17,982 nt of DNA from Carex sylvatica (lineage: Eukaryota; Streptophyta; Magnoliopsida; Poales; Cyperaceae). The DNA lies in NCBI GenBank assembly GCA_964058845.1, contig CAXKVR010000749.1, positions 1 through 17,982 of the forward strand, read 5' to 3'. Below are positions 1-9,544 of this stretch, one piece after another (within the stretch, counting starts at the first letter, position 1; the number at the start of each line of letters is the position of its first letter). The position numbers and the translations under genes were made by a program. The notes beneath the pieces are model-generated. The model saw nothing but the letters and a program-made list of their open reading frames with translations. It ran no database searches and had not been told where the DNA came from.

Positions 1-240
1 AACATTTAGTTTAGTTTAGTTTTTCTAAGCAAATGCATTAATTTCCAGCTTTTCTTCATAAGTTTCAGAATTTTCTTATCATGGGATAGGTATTTTCTCT
101 ATGACCTGAAAATTTATAGATACCAAAGCAGAGATTTCAAAGCTTCATAAAACAAAATAAGAAATGAATCACATATAGTATATAAACATTCTTGCAAAAT
201 ATCTAATCTTAAAGAGATGTAGAGAAAACATTTTGCTCAC
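1..240 (-). other. Start of intron 3 of the b561/DOMON gene, running off the left edge
   Basis: The donor CAG|GTGAGC lies at 240/241, after residue 290. The rest is AT-rich and shows no sequence resembling the missing C-terminal b561 helices. Three TTTAG units at about 5-20 are too few to be a meaningful repeat. Confidence 0.65.
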
Positions 241-2878
241 CTGGAGACAACCCAAGACCAAGACAACAATCCCGATAGCCTTGTGCGTGTCGTAATTGTC
301 AATTCCATCTTCGTCCAAGTCGAACCCCATGATGATCCCGGCTAGGCCGAGCCCGAATCCGATGGTCTGAATTGAAATGTGACCGTAAAACCAGTGCGGG
401 TCATAGCTCTTGAAGTACCTAGCGGCCAATATGCCGATCGGTACCAGCACACCCCAACCAAGTATCACTAGCAAAGCGTGCTTCTTCTCCTTGTCAAATC
501 CGCTGCTACCCTGAGCATCACTAATCACACCTGAAATTTAAGAAACAAATAAAATCATAAACTCGAAACTATCAAATAAAGAAAAGAAGTATAAAACAAG
601 AAATAGTTTATTATTAAAAAAAAGGACGAATGATATTAATTTTTTAACCCAATCTTTTAGAAAAATGAGGAATTTTAGTTACTTGAACAAAGGAAATTCA
701 GTAAGAAATGTACTTCTAATCTGTATTTTAATCAATAGTGAACACTAAATTTAGGATAGACTAAGCAAAGGAAGTTCAAGTGTTTTCATAATGAAAAAAA
801 GAGCTAAAATACTAATAATAATTTTCAATTTAATACCAATAGATATATGTCATATGAAGTACCTAATGTTTTTAAAAAAACAATGGCTTAAAAAGATTGG
901 GCTAAAATATTTATAAGAAATAAAAGATTTCTTTGAAGTAGAATAAATAAAAGAGTAGGCCTAATTCCAATAATTTAATAGATAAGTTTTCCAACTTGGC
1001 CATAAATGGCTCATCATGGTATAATAATATACATAATAATAAAGGCTGAGAGTGTGAACAGAGATCGCCTAGTTGCCTCTTTTTATAATAGGAAACTTTG
1101 AATATTATACTTCCAAATGGTACAGACCTCCATTCACCGAGTTACACACGGCTTTCAAATTAAAATTGAAATTCTTTTTCGGTTGAAATTTGATTTTCAG
1201 TGTCCCTAATAGAAGACTATACTACTACTACTTCAGGTTAAGTGGGAAACGGTGACAATTTCTCTGAGCCAAGTTTGCATTTACAGCTTTAGAATCTGAA
1301 TTGTTTGATAAATCCAATCTGCTTTGATTTTTATGAAGCGCTGATATTTAAATTTGATTTAAATTTGCTTTGATTTTTTAATTATAAAGTTTGCATCTCC
1401 CGCCAAATGACAGCACATGTGTCATCACCGCAACAATAGGTTGTTAATTAAGACGACTATATTTATCAATTATACATCTTTCCAAATTTGCAAAAATTCA
1501 CAATTAAAAAAGTGATTGTTGTGTTGTACGAACTTCATATGTTTGGTCATCATTAATCTTAAGCAACTATGATAACAAAATAATTTATATCTGCTATATG
1601 TCATATTTATGAGGATTTTTTTTTAATATTATTAACATATAACTAAGTTTGATTAACAAACATAAATTACCTGTAAATATATAGCTATTTTCTATTAACA
1701 ACATAATTTTTTTTTTACCCGTATAAGTTAAAAATTATAATTTTAAGTTGTTATGCAATATAATTTGAAATATTTAACAACGGAGAAGAACCATACCGGT
1801 GTTGGCATCGAAGGATGCGTGCGACATATCCCGATGCTCCGACAAGTAACCATTCGATGAGGGCAGGCTCCCTCTAGGCCCAACGGCATAAACCAAGTAA
1901 GGCGTAGTCTGCTCGGCCGTTATCTCAAAAGCCAAGTACAACACAGACGACTGTGACACAATTACTGTGCTGTTCTTTACTACATTCAAGTTGCCTTTGC
2001 CGGGCGGGCAGTCGCTGGAGCTTTCCCCACCCAAGTAATACTGGTTGACCGTGCCCTTGCCCGAGCTGACCCAGCCTACCATGGCGCTACTGCCAACCAT
2101 TTTTCCATTGCTCGAGAAACCAATCGCGATGTATGCGTTGGTGTCCGGGGCCGACAACACAAAGCTCCATGTGTTGTTGCTGGTCTTTGCATACTGAAGA
2201 AAATATTATATTACTAGTAAGTTCCTAGGATTTTGTTGAAATTGGTGTTCTTTAAGTGTTGATTAATCTATTTTAAGTTAAATTCAAGAAATCTGTTTTT
2301 TTTTTCAGAATTTTGTATAAATGATTAGGATTTACTAAAGATGCCTTTTTTGCTTGTTAGTTGGTTTCTACTTTCTATAGAAAAAAAAGAATGGAAGGAA
2401 AAAGTAAATAGCAACCAAAAGTAACCTCACGTGCAACAAATAGATGGAAGGAAGAGTTAGATTCATTTTCTGTTATTAGATAAAAATTGATAACTATTTT
2501 CCTCTTCTTCTTTTTTCTAAAACAAATCCCAGGTGCAACAAATAGTTTACATATTGATTATTGACAATGGCCACTCAAATTGTCTTTAGTAACAAACTAA
2601 TAATTAATGGTACAAGGAACCCAATGAGCAAACAAAGAACAAATATCTATGAAACAATCTTAAAGAGAGAGAAACAGAGAGAGAGAGAGAGAGACCCTTA
2701 AGATGAAGCTTTGAGAGTTCCAAACAGAGAGGCAATTGAAAGAGGAGCTATAGAAGGGGATGAGACTTGACACTGCCAGATTTGAGCTGCATGAATTTGA
2801 TGAAGTTTGTGATCTCACTAGAGAAACAGAGAAGGCAAAGAAGGAAAGAAACAGGAGGGAGAAAACAGAGAGCTCCAT
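241..2878 (-). CDS. Cytochrome b561 and DOMON domain-containing protein (5' part, three exons; 3' end outside window)
   Basis: Exons, in transcript order, are 2878-2696, 2193-1797 and 530-241. They join in frame and encode the first 290 residues. Introns are GT-AG, with acceptors CTTCAG and TTTCAG and donors GTCTCT, GTATGG and GTGAGC. Residues 1-23 form a hydrophobic signal peptide ending near VRSQT. Residues about 62-193 are a DOMON domain (WSFVLSAPDTNAYIAIGFS, then GKMVGSSAMVGW); Met93 and His181 (in SEHRD) sit where DOMON heme-b ligands are expected. The b561 core starts near residue 211 with three membrane segments and conserved His211, His244 (WFYGH) and His276 (THKAIG). The fourth heme His and last helices should lie left of position 1; family members are near 390 residues. 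Such proteins are thought to pass electrons across the plasma membrane to apoplastic acceptors. From memory the closest Arabidopsis type is At3g61750/At3g07570. The start is the first ATG downstream of a TATA box, directly before the signal peptide. Confidence 0.9.
531..1796 (-). other. Intron 2 of the b561/DOMON gene (1,266 bp)
   Basis: The donor is ACCG|GTATGG and the acceptor AAATTTCAG|GTG, splitting a Gly codon after its first base. The intron is AT-rich and non-coding. It holds a TCCCGCCAAA motif at 1397-1406 (E2F-like) beside a CACATGTG E-box at 1414-1421. No transposon ends were found in it. Confidence 0.8.
2194..2695 (-). other. Intron 1 of the b561/DOMON gene (502 bp)
   Basis: The donor is AGG|GTCTCT and the acceptor TTCTTCAG|TAT, phase 0. 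Apart from the CT microsatellite at the donor, the intron is AT-rich and I see no other feature. Without splicing the reading frame would run on for only about 11 residues before a stop. Confidence 0.8.
2662..2694 (+). repeat. (GA)n microsatellite, (CT)n in the transcript, abutting the intron 1 donor
   Basis: An interrupted GA repeat (GAGAGAGAAACAGAGAGA...) on the plus strand. In the transcript it is a CT tract starting at intron position +3, so the donor reads GTCTCT instead of the usual GTAAGT-like sequence. Confidence 0.85.
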
Positions 2879-2939
2879 TTTAGAAACAGAGGAGGAATAA
2901 ATTTGGGGTTTGTTGTTTTTCTGTGGGTTGTGAAGTATA

Positions 2940-2949
2940 CTATTTATAG
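2940..2949 (-). promoter_or_regulatory. TATA box of the b561/DOMON gene
   Basis: On the minus strand this reads CTATAAATAG, a close match to the plant TATA consensus. It lies about 62 bp upstream of the ATG at 2878, so transcription should start near 2905-2915 with a leader of roughly 30-40 nt. A 20-base A-run (minus strand) lies just upstream at about 2958-2977. Confidence 0.7.
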
Positions 2950-3172
2950 GTTATAATTGGTTTTTTTTTTTTTTTTTGAACCTGACTTGTTTTAAGGAGG
3001 TTTCACATGGTGCATGTGGTTTGAAACTGGTATATAATCTGGATTTTAAAAAAAATATATTTCCATATTTTGTTTTAGTTTAGTCAGTATTAATTTCAAG
3101 GTTGCTCATGTGTTATATCATGCAACAAGATAAACAAACAGAAACAGTGAAATAAATATTTCTGTACAACGA

Positions 3173-3473
3173 CTTTTTTCTAATAAAAGAAAAAATATAG
3201 TGTAATTTTAATTAATGAAACAACTATTAATATCATGTAATGGTTGTGCACTATTCAATAAAAACAGATAGAAATATAAGATCAACTATGCGGGAGCATA
3301 CGTGGCATACATCGCGGTACCGTCAACCATTTGAATAGTGAGGATTCATGTACATAATTTTTATGTTCTGTTTTTTTACTTTTGAGCATTGTAATTAGTT
3401 TTTGTACATATAAATTTTATTTTTTTTAATTAATATATTGTTGGCTATACTATAGCTAACCTTAAAAAAAAAA
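3173..3473 (+). mobile_element. Probable retroposed insertion with A-tail and 19-bp target duplication
   Basis: The 19-mer aaatatttctgtacaacga occurs at 3154-3172 and again at 3474-3492. The 301 bp between them end in an A-run (3464-3476) that merges with the second copy. A long direct repeat with an A-tail at one end is the signature of target-primed reverse transcription (SINE, LINE end or processed RNA). I see no convincing Pol III A and B boxes and no coding sequence. A short imperfect hairpin lies at about 3440-3460, just before the A-run. A simple tandem duplication is an alternative. Confidence 0.5.
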
Positions 3474-3492
3474 AAATATTTCTGTACAACGA

Positions 3493-4177
3493 TTTCCTGA
3501 CCCAATACAAAAAAAAATTGATTTGGATATTAATTTTTTTTTTTTCATATTATTTTGTAGCTCTTTATCTAGTGTCGATGGTAAAGTGCATGATTTGAAT
3601 TCATTTTTAGGTAAATATTTTAATTGTACCCTTCCTTGTCTAAAATAAGTAATAAACCGTGTAATTTCAATTTATGTTGAGGTTAGTTAGCTGCAACACA
3701 ATAACTTGAACAGAGCAGGTTTGATGGGCTTCAGGATTGTCCGATGTGCTTTAAGATATGCGTTGTGCGAAAATTGATGCGAACAAATAGGAGTGTACAC
3801 AGCCTTAAAGCATATCGACTCCGCAGTCTACATGAACACGTACCTTGGGTAAAAATATAGACACATTAGTTTTTGCTTCATGAATCGCACACACAGTAAA
3901 GCCAAAAACAGTGTTGTCGCATTTTATTAGCGCCCTGTATAAAACAAAACTTGCTCCGTCAATATCTTTACTCGTAACATAGAATCCGTACATTGTCTAC
4001 TTTGCAGTAATTGTTTAATTTATTTTTCAAACACGACGCAAGACTGAAGTTTCCTGATTAAAAACTCAAGCTTCCAGAAAGCACAATTAAAAATTTGTTG
4101 CCAATCAAATTGATGCATGGTTCAGTGGATTTGGACAAAGGTCTCTCGCTCTCCTGTGTCTAGTCAGATAATTATCT
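3493..4177. other. Intergenic stretch with no assignable gene
   Basis: The stretch is AT-rich with a less AT-rich patch at about 3690-4000. That patch holds a 62-codon minus-strand open frame (3993-3805, starting MYGFYVTSKDIDG). I do not recognise this peptide, and no splice sites or promoter support it. The right edge (about 4166-4185) appears to be the outer arm of an old fold-back element interrupted by the hAT insertion. Confidence 0.5.
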
Positions 4178-4185
4178 CTTCGGGG
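4178..4185. repeat. Left 8-bp target site duplication of the hAT element
   Basis: cttcgggg, identical to 9760-9767. The match defines both ends of the transposon to the base. Confidence 0.92.
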
Positions 4186-4199
4186 TAGTGGTTTGCTTT

Positions 4200-4440
4200 T
4201 ACCCGGAGCGGTCCGTACCCGACCCGCTCGTGCCCGGTACCCGGGGTACCCGTATCCGAGCCCGAGTATGGGTCGGGTAAACGGGTACACGGGTACGTGT
4301 ATAAAACGGGTAGGGTACGGTTATTTGGTTCAAAATCCGAGCAAATCCGGTCCGAAAAACACCCGACCCGACCCGATCCGTACCCGTACTCGATCCATAC
4401 CCGACCCGACCCGTACCTGACCCGACCCGCCCGTTGAAAT
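4200..4440. repeat. Left GC-rich subterminal array of ACCCG/CGGGT motifs
   Basis: About 240 bp of dense ACCCG, ACCCGT and CGGGT pentamers and hexamers in both orientations, including back-to-back runs such as cccgacccgacccg. They start 14 bp inside the transposon end. hAT transposases typically bind multiple short subterminal repeats, so these are the probable binding sites (inference). The CpG-rich block contrasts sharply with the AT-rich surroundings. Confidence 0.85.
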
Positions 4441-4576
4441 TCAAATTTTTTTGAAATTTCAAATTGCCGCCGGTTCAACCGGGCCCGGACCGGTCTAATC
4501 AAACCCATCCGGGCCACCCATCGGGTTTTTTTTTTTTTTTTTTTTCTTTCAAATTTTATTCCCTCCCAATATTTTC

Positions 4577-4584
4577 TTTAAATA
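4577..4584 (+). promoter_or_regulatory. TATA-like core promoter of the hAT transposase
   Basis: TTTAAATA followed by CCCC and then a C/T-rich leader (4590-4660), a common layout of plant Pol II promoters. It lies between the left GC array and the coding region, on the transposase strand. Transcription would start near 4605-4615. Confidence 0.5.
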
Positions 4585-5020
4585 CCCCATCTTCCTCTCA
4601 AAAAATTCACACTCTCATTCTCTCATATCTCATTCTATCAATCTCAATTCTCCAATTTAATTATTCACAATTTTTTAATTTATTGTTAAAAAAAAAATAT
4701 AGTTGTAAATTCAATTCATTACACAAATCCGCAAACGGAATTACAAAGTTCAGCACCTCCTGCAAAATTTTTTCGCAAGATTTAAAGGTAACATTTATTT
4801 CATTTTAGATTAATTTATTTTTGTAGAGTACATTTAGTTTATGCTAGATTTATTGAATATTAAGTAATTAGATTTGTCATTTGTTAGGTTTGTTAAATTT
4901 ATTAAGTAATTAGATTTGTTAGATTTATTGAATATGTTAGATTTATTTAGTTTATGTTAGATTTGAATATGTCAAATAATTATATTTGTTTTTAATTTCT
5001 GTTTTTTAATTTTCTGTTTT

Positions 5021-5355
5021 TTAAAATAGGTTAGTTTTATAGATTTGAATATGTGAAGTGATTATATTTGTTTTGAATAGGTTAGATTTATTTTTCAAAA
5101 TTCGGATTTATTTTTAATAGGTTTTTTAAAATAGGTTAGTTTTATAGATTTGAATATGTGGAGTGATTATATTTGTTTTGAATAGGTTAGATTTATTTTT
5201 CAAAATTCGGATTTATTTTTAATAGGTTTTTTAAAATATGTTAGTTTTATAGATTTGAATATGTGAAGTGATTATATTTGTTTTGAATAGATTAGATTTA
5301 TTTTTCAAAATTCGGATTTATTTTTAATAGGTTTTTTAAAATAGGTTAGTTTTAT
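5021..5355 (+). repeat. 105-bp tandem repeat, about 3.2 copies
   Basis: The phrase ttaaaatagg (or ttaaaatatg) ttagttttat recurs at 5021, 5126, 5231 and 5336, exactly 105 bp apart. The first three full units differ by only a few substitutions, for example gtgaagtg versus gtggagtg. The equal spacing implies recent tandem duplication. Confidence 0.9.
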
Positions 5356-5993
5356 TTCTGTTTTTTAATTCTGTTTTTTTATTTCTGTTTTTTTATTTCT
5401 GTTTTTTAATTTCTGTTTTTTAATTCTGTTTTTTAATTTCTGTTTTTTAATTTCTGTTTTTTAATTCTGTTTTTTTATTTCTGTTTTTTAATTTCTGTTT
5501 TTTAATTCTGTTTTTTTATTTCTGTTTTTTTATTTCTGTTTTTTAATTTCTGTTTTTTAATTCTGTTTTTTTATTTCTGTTTTTTTATTTCTGTTTTTTT
5601 ATTTCTGTTTTTTTATTTCTGTTTTTTAATTCTGTTTTTTTATTTCTGTTTTTTTATTTCTGTTTTTTAAATTCTGTTTTTTAATTTCTGTTTTTTAATT
5701 TCTGTTTTTTAATTTCTGTTTTTTAATTTCTGTTTTTTAATTCTGTTTTTTTATTTCTGTTTTTTTATTTCTGTTTTTTTATTTCTGTTTTTTAATTTCT
5801 GTTTTTTTAAATTCTGTTTTTTAAATTCTGTTTTTTAATTTCTGTTTTTTTATTTCTGTTTTTTTATTTCTGTTTTTTAAATTCTGTTTTTTAATTTCTG
5901 TTTTTTAATTTCTGTTTTTTTAAATTCTGTTTTTTAAATTCTGTTTTTTAATTTCTGTTTTTTTATTTCTGTGTTTTTATTTCTGTTTTTTAA
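5354..5993 (+). repeat. TTCTGTTTTTT minisatellite (11-13 bp units, about 50 copies)
   Basis: About 640 bp of near-uniform units of the form ttctgttttttaa or ttctgttttttta, differing mainly in T-run length and one A/T position. A few seed units occur just upstream at about 4997-5020. The array lies inside the putative leader intron. Its reverse complement is the theme of the array at 9275-9544. Confidence 0.92.
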
Positions 5994-6100
5994 TTTTCAA
6001 TGTATGTTAGAATTATTTTGAATAGGTGAAATAATAAGGTTACATATTTTTTTTAATATGTCAAGTACTTTACATTTATTATTTTGAATAGGTTTAATAA

Positions 6101-8662
6101 ATGTCATCTCATCGTGATTCCGTGCAAGAGGACATCGCGAGACTGTAGGCCGATATTTTTGGCCCGTCAATACCAAATTATCCACCAAATTATCCACAAA
6201 GTTCCTCCCAAATTGCACCACCTAATTATCCACCTAATTATCCACAAAATTATCCACCAAATTATCAAAGAAGGGACCAAATGCTAGATTTGAATTATCA
6301 ACAACCCCCACAAATGAATGCACCGCCACCGTATTATACTTCAAACGATCCAAATGTATACATTCCACAAGAAACACTTCAACCGACACCACAGTATACA
6401 TATGGAGGCATTGGCTCTTCTTCTGTAGCATCGAGTCAATTCACTGACACTGCTCCTGTAGGAGGTACACCTTCGACAGGTGAACCTGAAATTCAAGAAG
6501 AAGTTGTCCCTCCTTCGACAAGTGATCCGCCGCAAGAACCAGCAGGAAAGAAGACTAAAAGACCTCCCCCCGAATACAATCAACCGTGGGCGAGGTTTTA
6601 CAATATTATCAGAGGGAATAACAACATTATGACTTTTGGACAATGTAAGGTAAAAAATTGCCGAAAAACTTTTGAGTATAAACAAACTAGTGGTATGAGT
6701 ACTTTTAAGAGACATGCCGAAATGCACGAAAAAAAGGGTGAGGTTCCAACTAAAAATCCTGAACCGAGACAAATCCAAACCCTTATAAACGCGGATGGTA
6801 CCAGAACAAATCCAAAATTCGATGAATAAAAAATGCTTAGTGAATTGGCCCGGTACATTACCCATAAATAACAACCAATAAGTATGGGTGGTTGCATGAG
6901 TTTTGCCCGGTTATGCATTCGGGGGTTAGGTCAATCAATGTACAAGAGGATCCATCATAGAAAGATGGTTGGTGAAATAAAAAAATCAGTTTACCTCGAC
7001 CAAAAATGACCTTAAAGCTCTATTTGCATACCAAAACAATAAGGTGTCAATTATCTCCGATATATGGACTGCCGGTAAACATGGCCTTGGGTACTCTTGT
7101 ATTACCGGCCATTGGATCGATGATCATTGGGTATTACAAAAAAGAATATTAAGTTTTCGAGTTTTGGATTCCCCCCACACTGCAAATGTAATTTTCAAAT
7201 TCATTATTGAGGTTTTAGAAGAGTATAACCTTAAGAGGAATTTGGGTAACAAGGTTTTTTCTATATCCTTCGATAATGCTAGCAACAACATTACTTCCAT
7301 TGAGATTTTTAAACGGTCACTAAACCCGATCATAAATGGTGAAATGTTTCACCAAAAGTGTGCTTGCCACGTTCTTAACCTCGTCGTGAAGGCGGGTCTA
7401 AAAACAGAAGCCGTAAAACTATTGATAATTAAATTTAAGAATGCACTCAACCACATTGTTTCAAACCAAGAAAGAAAATAACAGTTTGCTGCATTATGCG
7501 TCACCTATAGATTGAGCAAGTTGAAGGTACCTTGGGATATAGATACCCGTTGAAACTCAACATATAGGTTGTTGAACTGATGCCTTCCCTACAAAGCTGT
7601 CATAGGTGAGTTTTTGAGAAGCTCCAACCCCGAGGCATTGCAATTCGAACTCATTGACGAAGAATGGGATAAACTGCAAAGGCTTAGCAAATTTCTAGGA
7701 ATCTTTTTTACTGCAACCATTCAACTATCATGCTCGTACTCACCGACGTCGTTTGAGTTGCTGAGACATCTCTATGAAATCTCCAAGGTGTATTGCGAAT
7801 TAGAACAATCTGAAATCTATGATGCATCTCTCACGCCAATTGTAGATGCCATGAAACAAAAATTTCTAAAATATTGGGAAGATGTACCTCTCCTAGCCAT
7901 TATCGCAAACTGCCTCCACCCGGCATACAAGAAGTTTTACACGATCAAAGTAGTTGAGAGGTACAAACATAATTTACATTTAGACTCAACCGGGGTGGAG
8001 GCTTACGTGAATTCGAAGTTCGATGAGATGTTTAACATATACCACTCAAGAATGAGTGACAACCGAAACCCAGCTTCGTCCCGTCCCGCCCCTATGTATG
8101 AATATAAATATACATGTGTTTTCAATCTTTATTATTTATAATATCTACATTATTTGTCCACTAATTTTTTTAATTGTTTAATAGTTCCACTTCTAGGAGC
8201 ACTAGTAGTGGTGGATTATTAGCAGATTTTCAGTCGGAGAGCTAACCGCACACATCCACAAACGAGTTATTGGGCTATATATCGATGATCAACGAAAGTG
8301 AACAAGGACTTGACGTGATGGCATGGTGGAGGAGGCATCAAAGTTCCTTGCCAACGCTGGCGATAATGGCCCGCGACGTATTTGCCGTGCCCGTATCAAC
8401 CGTCCCTTCTGAAAGTTGTTTCAGTTCGGCGAACAGGATCCTCTCTGATAAACAAAGTAAGTTGGGTGCACATGTTTTTGAGAGACTTGTGTGCTTGAAG
8501 AATTGGATTGCTGCTGAAGAGCGTACGCAACATGTGTCTCAACAACCATCATCATCTGAAGCCAACACTGAAGAAAGCGGTACCGAGACGCGACGTGAGG
8601 CTAATTCGGATTCTGACGGTGCCGAAGAGAGCGAACAATGGTATATGAATCCAAACTACTAA
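6101..8662 (+). pseudogene. hAT transposase with BED zinc finger, inactivated by stops and a frameshift
   Basis: The frame opens at the ATG at 6101 and would give roughly 820 codons. Order of parts: a Pro/Tyr/Asn-rich N-terminus with NYPP-type repeats (6170-6270); a BED-type finger with Cys codons at 6644 and 6659 and His codons at 6713 and 6725; the RNase H-like core with SDIWT (Asp at 7059) and FDNAS (Asp at 7272); and the hAT dimerisation region with VPSES (Glu at 8411), ANRILSD and FERLVCLKNWI. The three acidic residues sit where the hAT DDE triad is expected. An 89-bp GT-AG intron at 8096-8184 joins the core to the C-terminus in frame. Lesions are in-frame stops at 6146, 6827, 6869, 7479, 7551 (replacing Trp of the RWNST motif), 7578 and 8243, plus a frameshift at about 6985-7006. 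No functional full-length protein is possible. Other frames here are shadows. Confidence 0.9.
8096..8184 (+). other. Intron in the transposase pseudogene
   Basis: The donor is GTATGA, followed by a T-rich tail and the acceptor TTTAATAG. Removing 89 bp moves the reading from the frame of the core to the frame of the C-terminal domain and forms a split codon AT|T. The sequence on both sides then reads as normal transposase, apart from the stop at 8243. Confidence 0.75.
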
Positions 8663-8789
8663 ATAGGTAGTGTCGGTATAAATTTATAACCTCTTTTAAT
8701 CTTTATGGTTATTTTTTAAATTATAAATTTCTAAACATTTCAATTAGTTTTTAAGTTATCTATTTTAAAGAAGAATTACTAACAAAAAA

Positions 8790-8861
8790 AAAGTTAGAAC
8801 TCCGCCTATGTTATTTTACATAGCCGGTCTCAAGCCCGGAATTAAGGAGGAGGATAACTTT
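8790..8861 (+). other. Compact inverted-repeat segment able to fold as a three-way junction
   Basis: The outer stem aaagtta (8790-8796) pairs with taacttt (8855-8861), and ctcc (8800-8803) can pair with ggag (8846-8849). Inside are two hairpins: ctatgt (8806-8811) with acatag (8818-8823), and ccgg (8824-8827) with ccgg (8836-8839). The segment lies 127 bp after the transposase stop, in its 3' untranslated region. It is less AT-rich than the DNA around it. I have a vague memory of similar sequence in plant repeats, possibly non-LTR elements, which I cannot verify. Confidence 0.45.
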
Positions 8862-9274
8862 TATTTTTTAATCTATTATTTTAAAATAATTCATAATTAT
8901 TTTTAAAGTAATTGATTTAAGAAAATTTTTATTTTTATTTTATTCTTTTAAAGTTTCTGATTTAATTATATTTTTGATTTATATTTTATGTAACCTATTA
9001 AAAATAAATGAACGTTTATAAAATATATTATAGATATAAATAAATTATGAAACTATATAATTAGAATGAAAATTTGAAAATAAAATAAAATGACTGGTGT
9101 AAAGAAATAAATAAATACATTTGTATTTAGCCGAATAAATATACAAATTTTCGCATGAATATTTTTTATATATAAGTTACAAATTTTATTTATTTATATA
9201 CACTATTTGATATTGAACTATTTTGATTTTAAAAGTCGAATTATAAACACGTAATAATATTCGTACAACACCGT
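8862..9274. other. AT-rich spacer inside the hAT element
   Basis: Over 80 percent A+T by eye. I see no coding sequence, clear hairpin or repeat array. It presumably carries the 3' end of the transposase transcript. Confidence 0.6.
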
Positions 9275-9544
9275 AAAAAAAAAACAGAAAAAAAAACAGA
9301 AAAAAAAACAGAAAAAAAACCGAAAAAAAAACAGAAAAAAAACAGAAAAAAAAAAACCGAAAAAAAAAACAGAGAAAAAACAGAAAAAAAAAAACAGAAA
9401 AAAAAAAAAGAAAAAAAACAAGAGAAAAAACAGAAAAAAAAACAGAAAAAAAAACAGAAAAAAAAAACAGAAAAAAAAACAGAGAAAAAACAGAAAAAAA
9501 AAACAGAAAAAAAAAAACCAGAGAAAAAAACAGAAAAAAAAAAC
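9275..9544. repeat. A-rich minisatellite (ACAGAAAAAAA units)
   Basis: About 270 bp of units such as acagaaaaaaaa, with variants cgaaaaa and gagaaaa. The reverse complement is TTTTTTCTGT, the same motif as the left array at 5354-5993. The two therefore face each other as inverted arrays around the transposase. Long open frames here (poly-Phe/Cys) are artefacts of the repeat. Confidence 0.9.

Larger units (their letters stand above)
4788..6091 (+). other. Putative 5' leader intron of the hAT transposase
   Basis: A donor AAAG|GTAACA at 4787/4788 and an acceptor TTTTGAATAG| at 6091 would remove 1,304 bp of T-rich repeats. That leaves a leader of about 180 nt joined nine bases upstream of the ATG at 6101. 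T-richness fits a plant intron, but many TAG acceptors are available in this region. Transcript evidence would be needed to settle it. Confidence 0.4.

Noticed and set aside
1..25. Telomere-like TTTAG repeat
   Set aside because: Only three short units, lacking the GGG of the plant telomere repeat TTTAGGG.
3805..3993. 62-codon minus-strand frame (MYGFYVTSKDIDG...)
   Set aside because: It looks somewhat protein-like, but there is no recognised family, splice context or conserved motif, so I did not call a gene.
4105..4808. Several overlapping frames around the left end of the hAT element
   Set aside because: They arise from the stop-poor GC-rich ACCCG array and the T-rich leader, in both strands at once.
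6234..6918. Minus-strand frames opposite the transposase
   Set aside because: Shadows of the plus-strand transposase, which has recognisable domains.
8790..8861. Hammerhead ribozyme
   Set aside because: A three-helix fold is possible, but the conserved core bases (CUGAUGA and GAAA) are absent.
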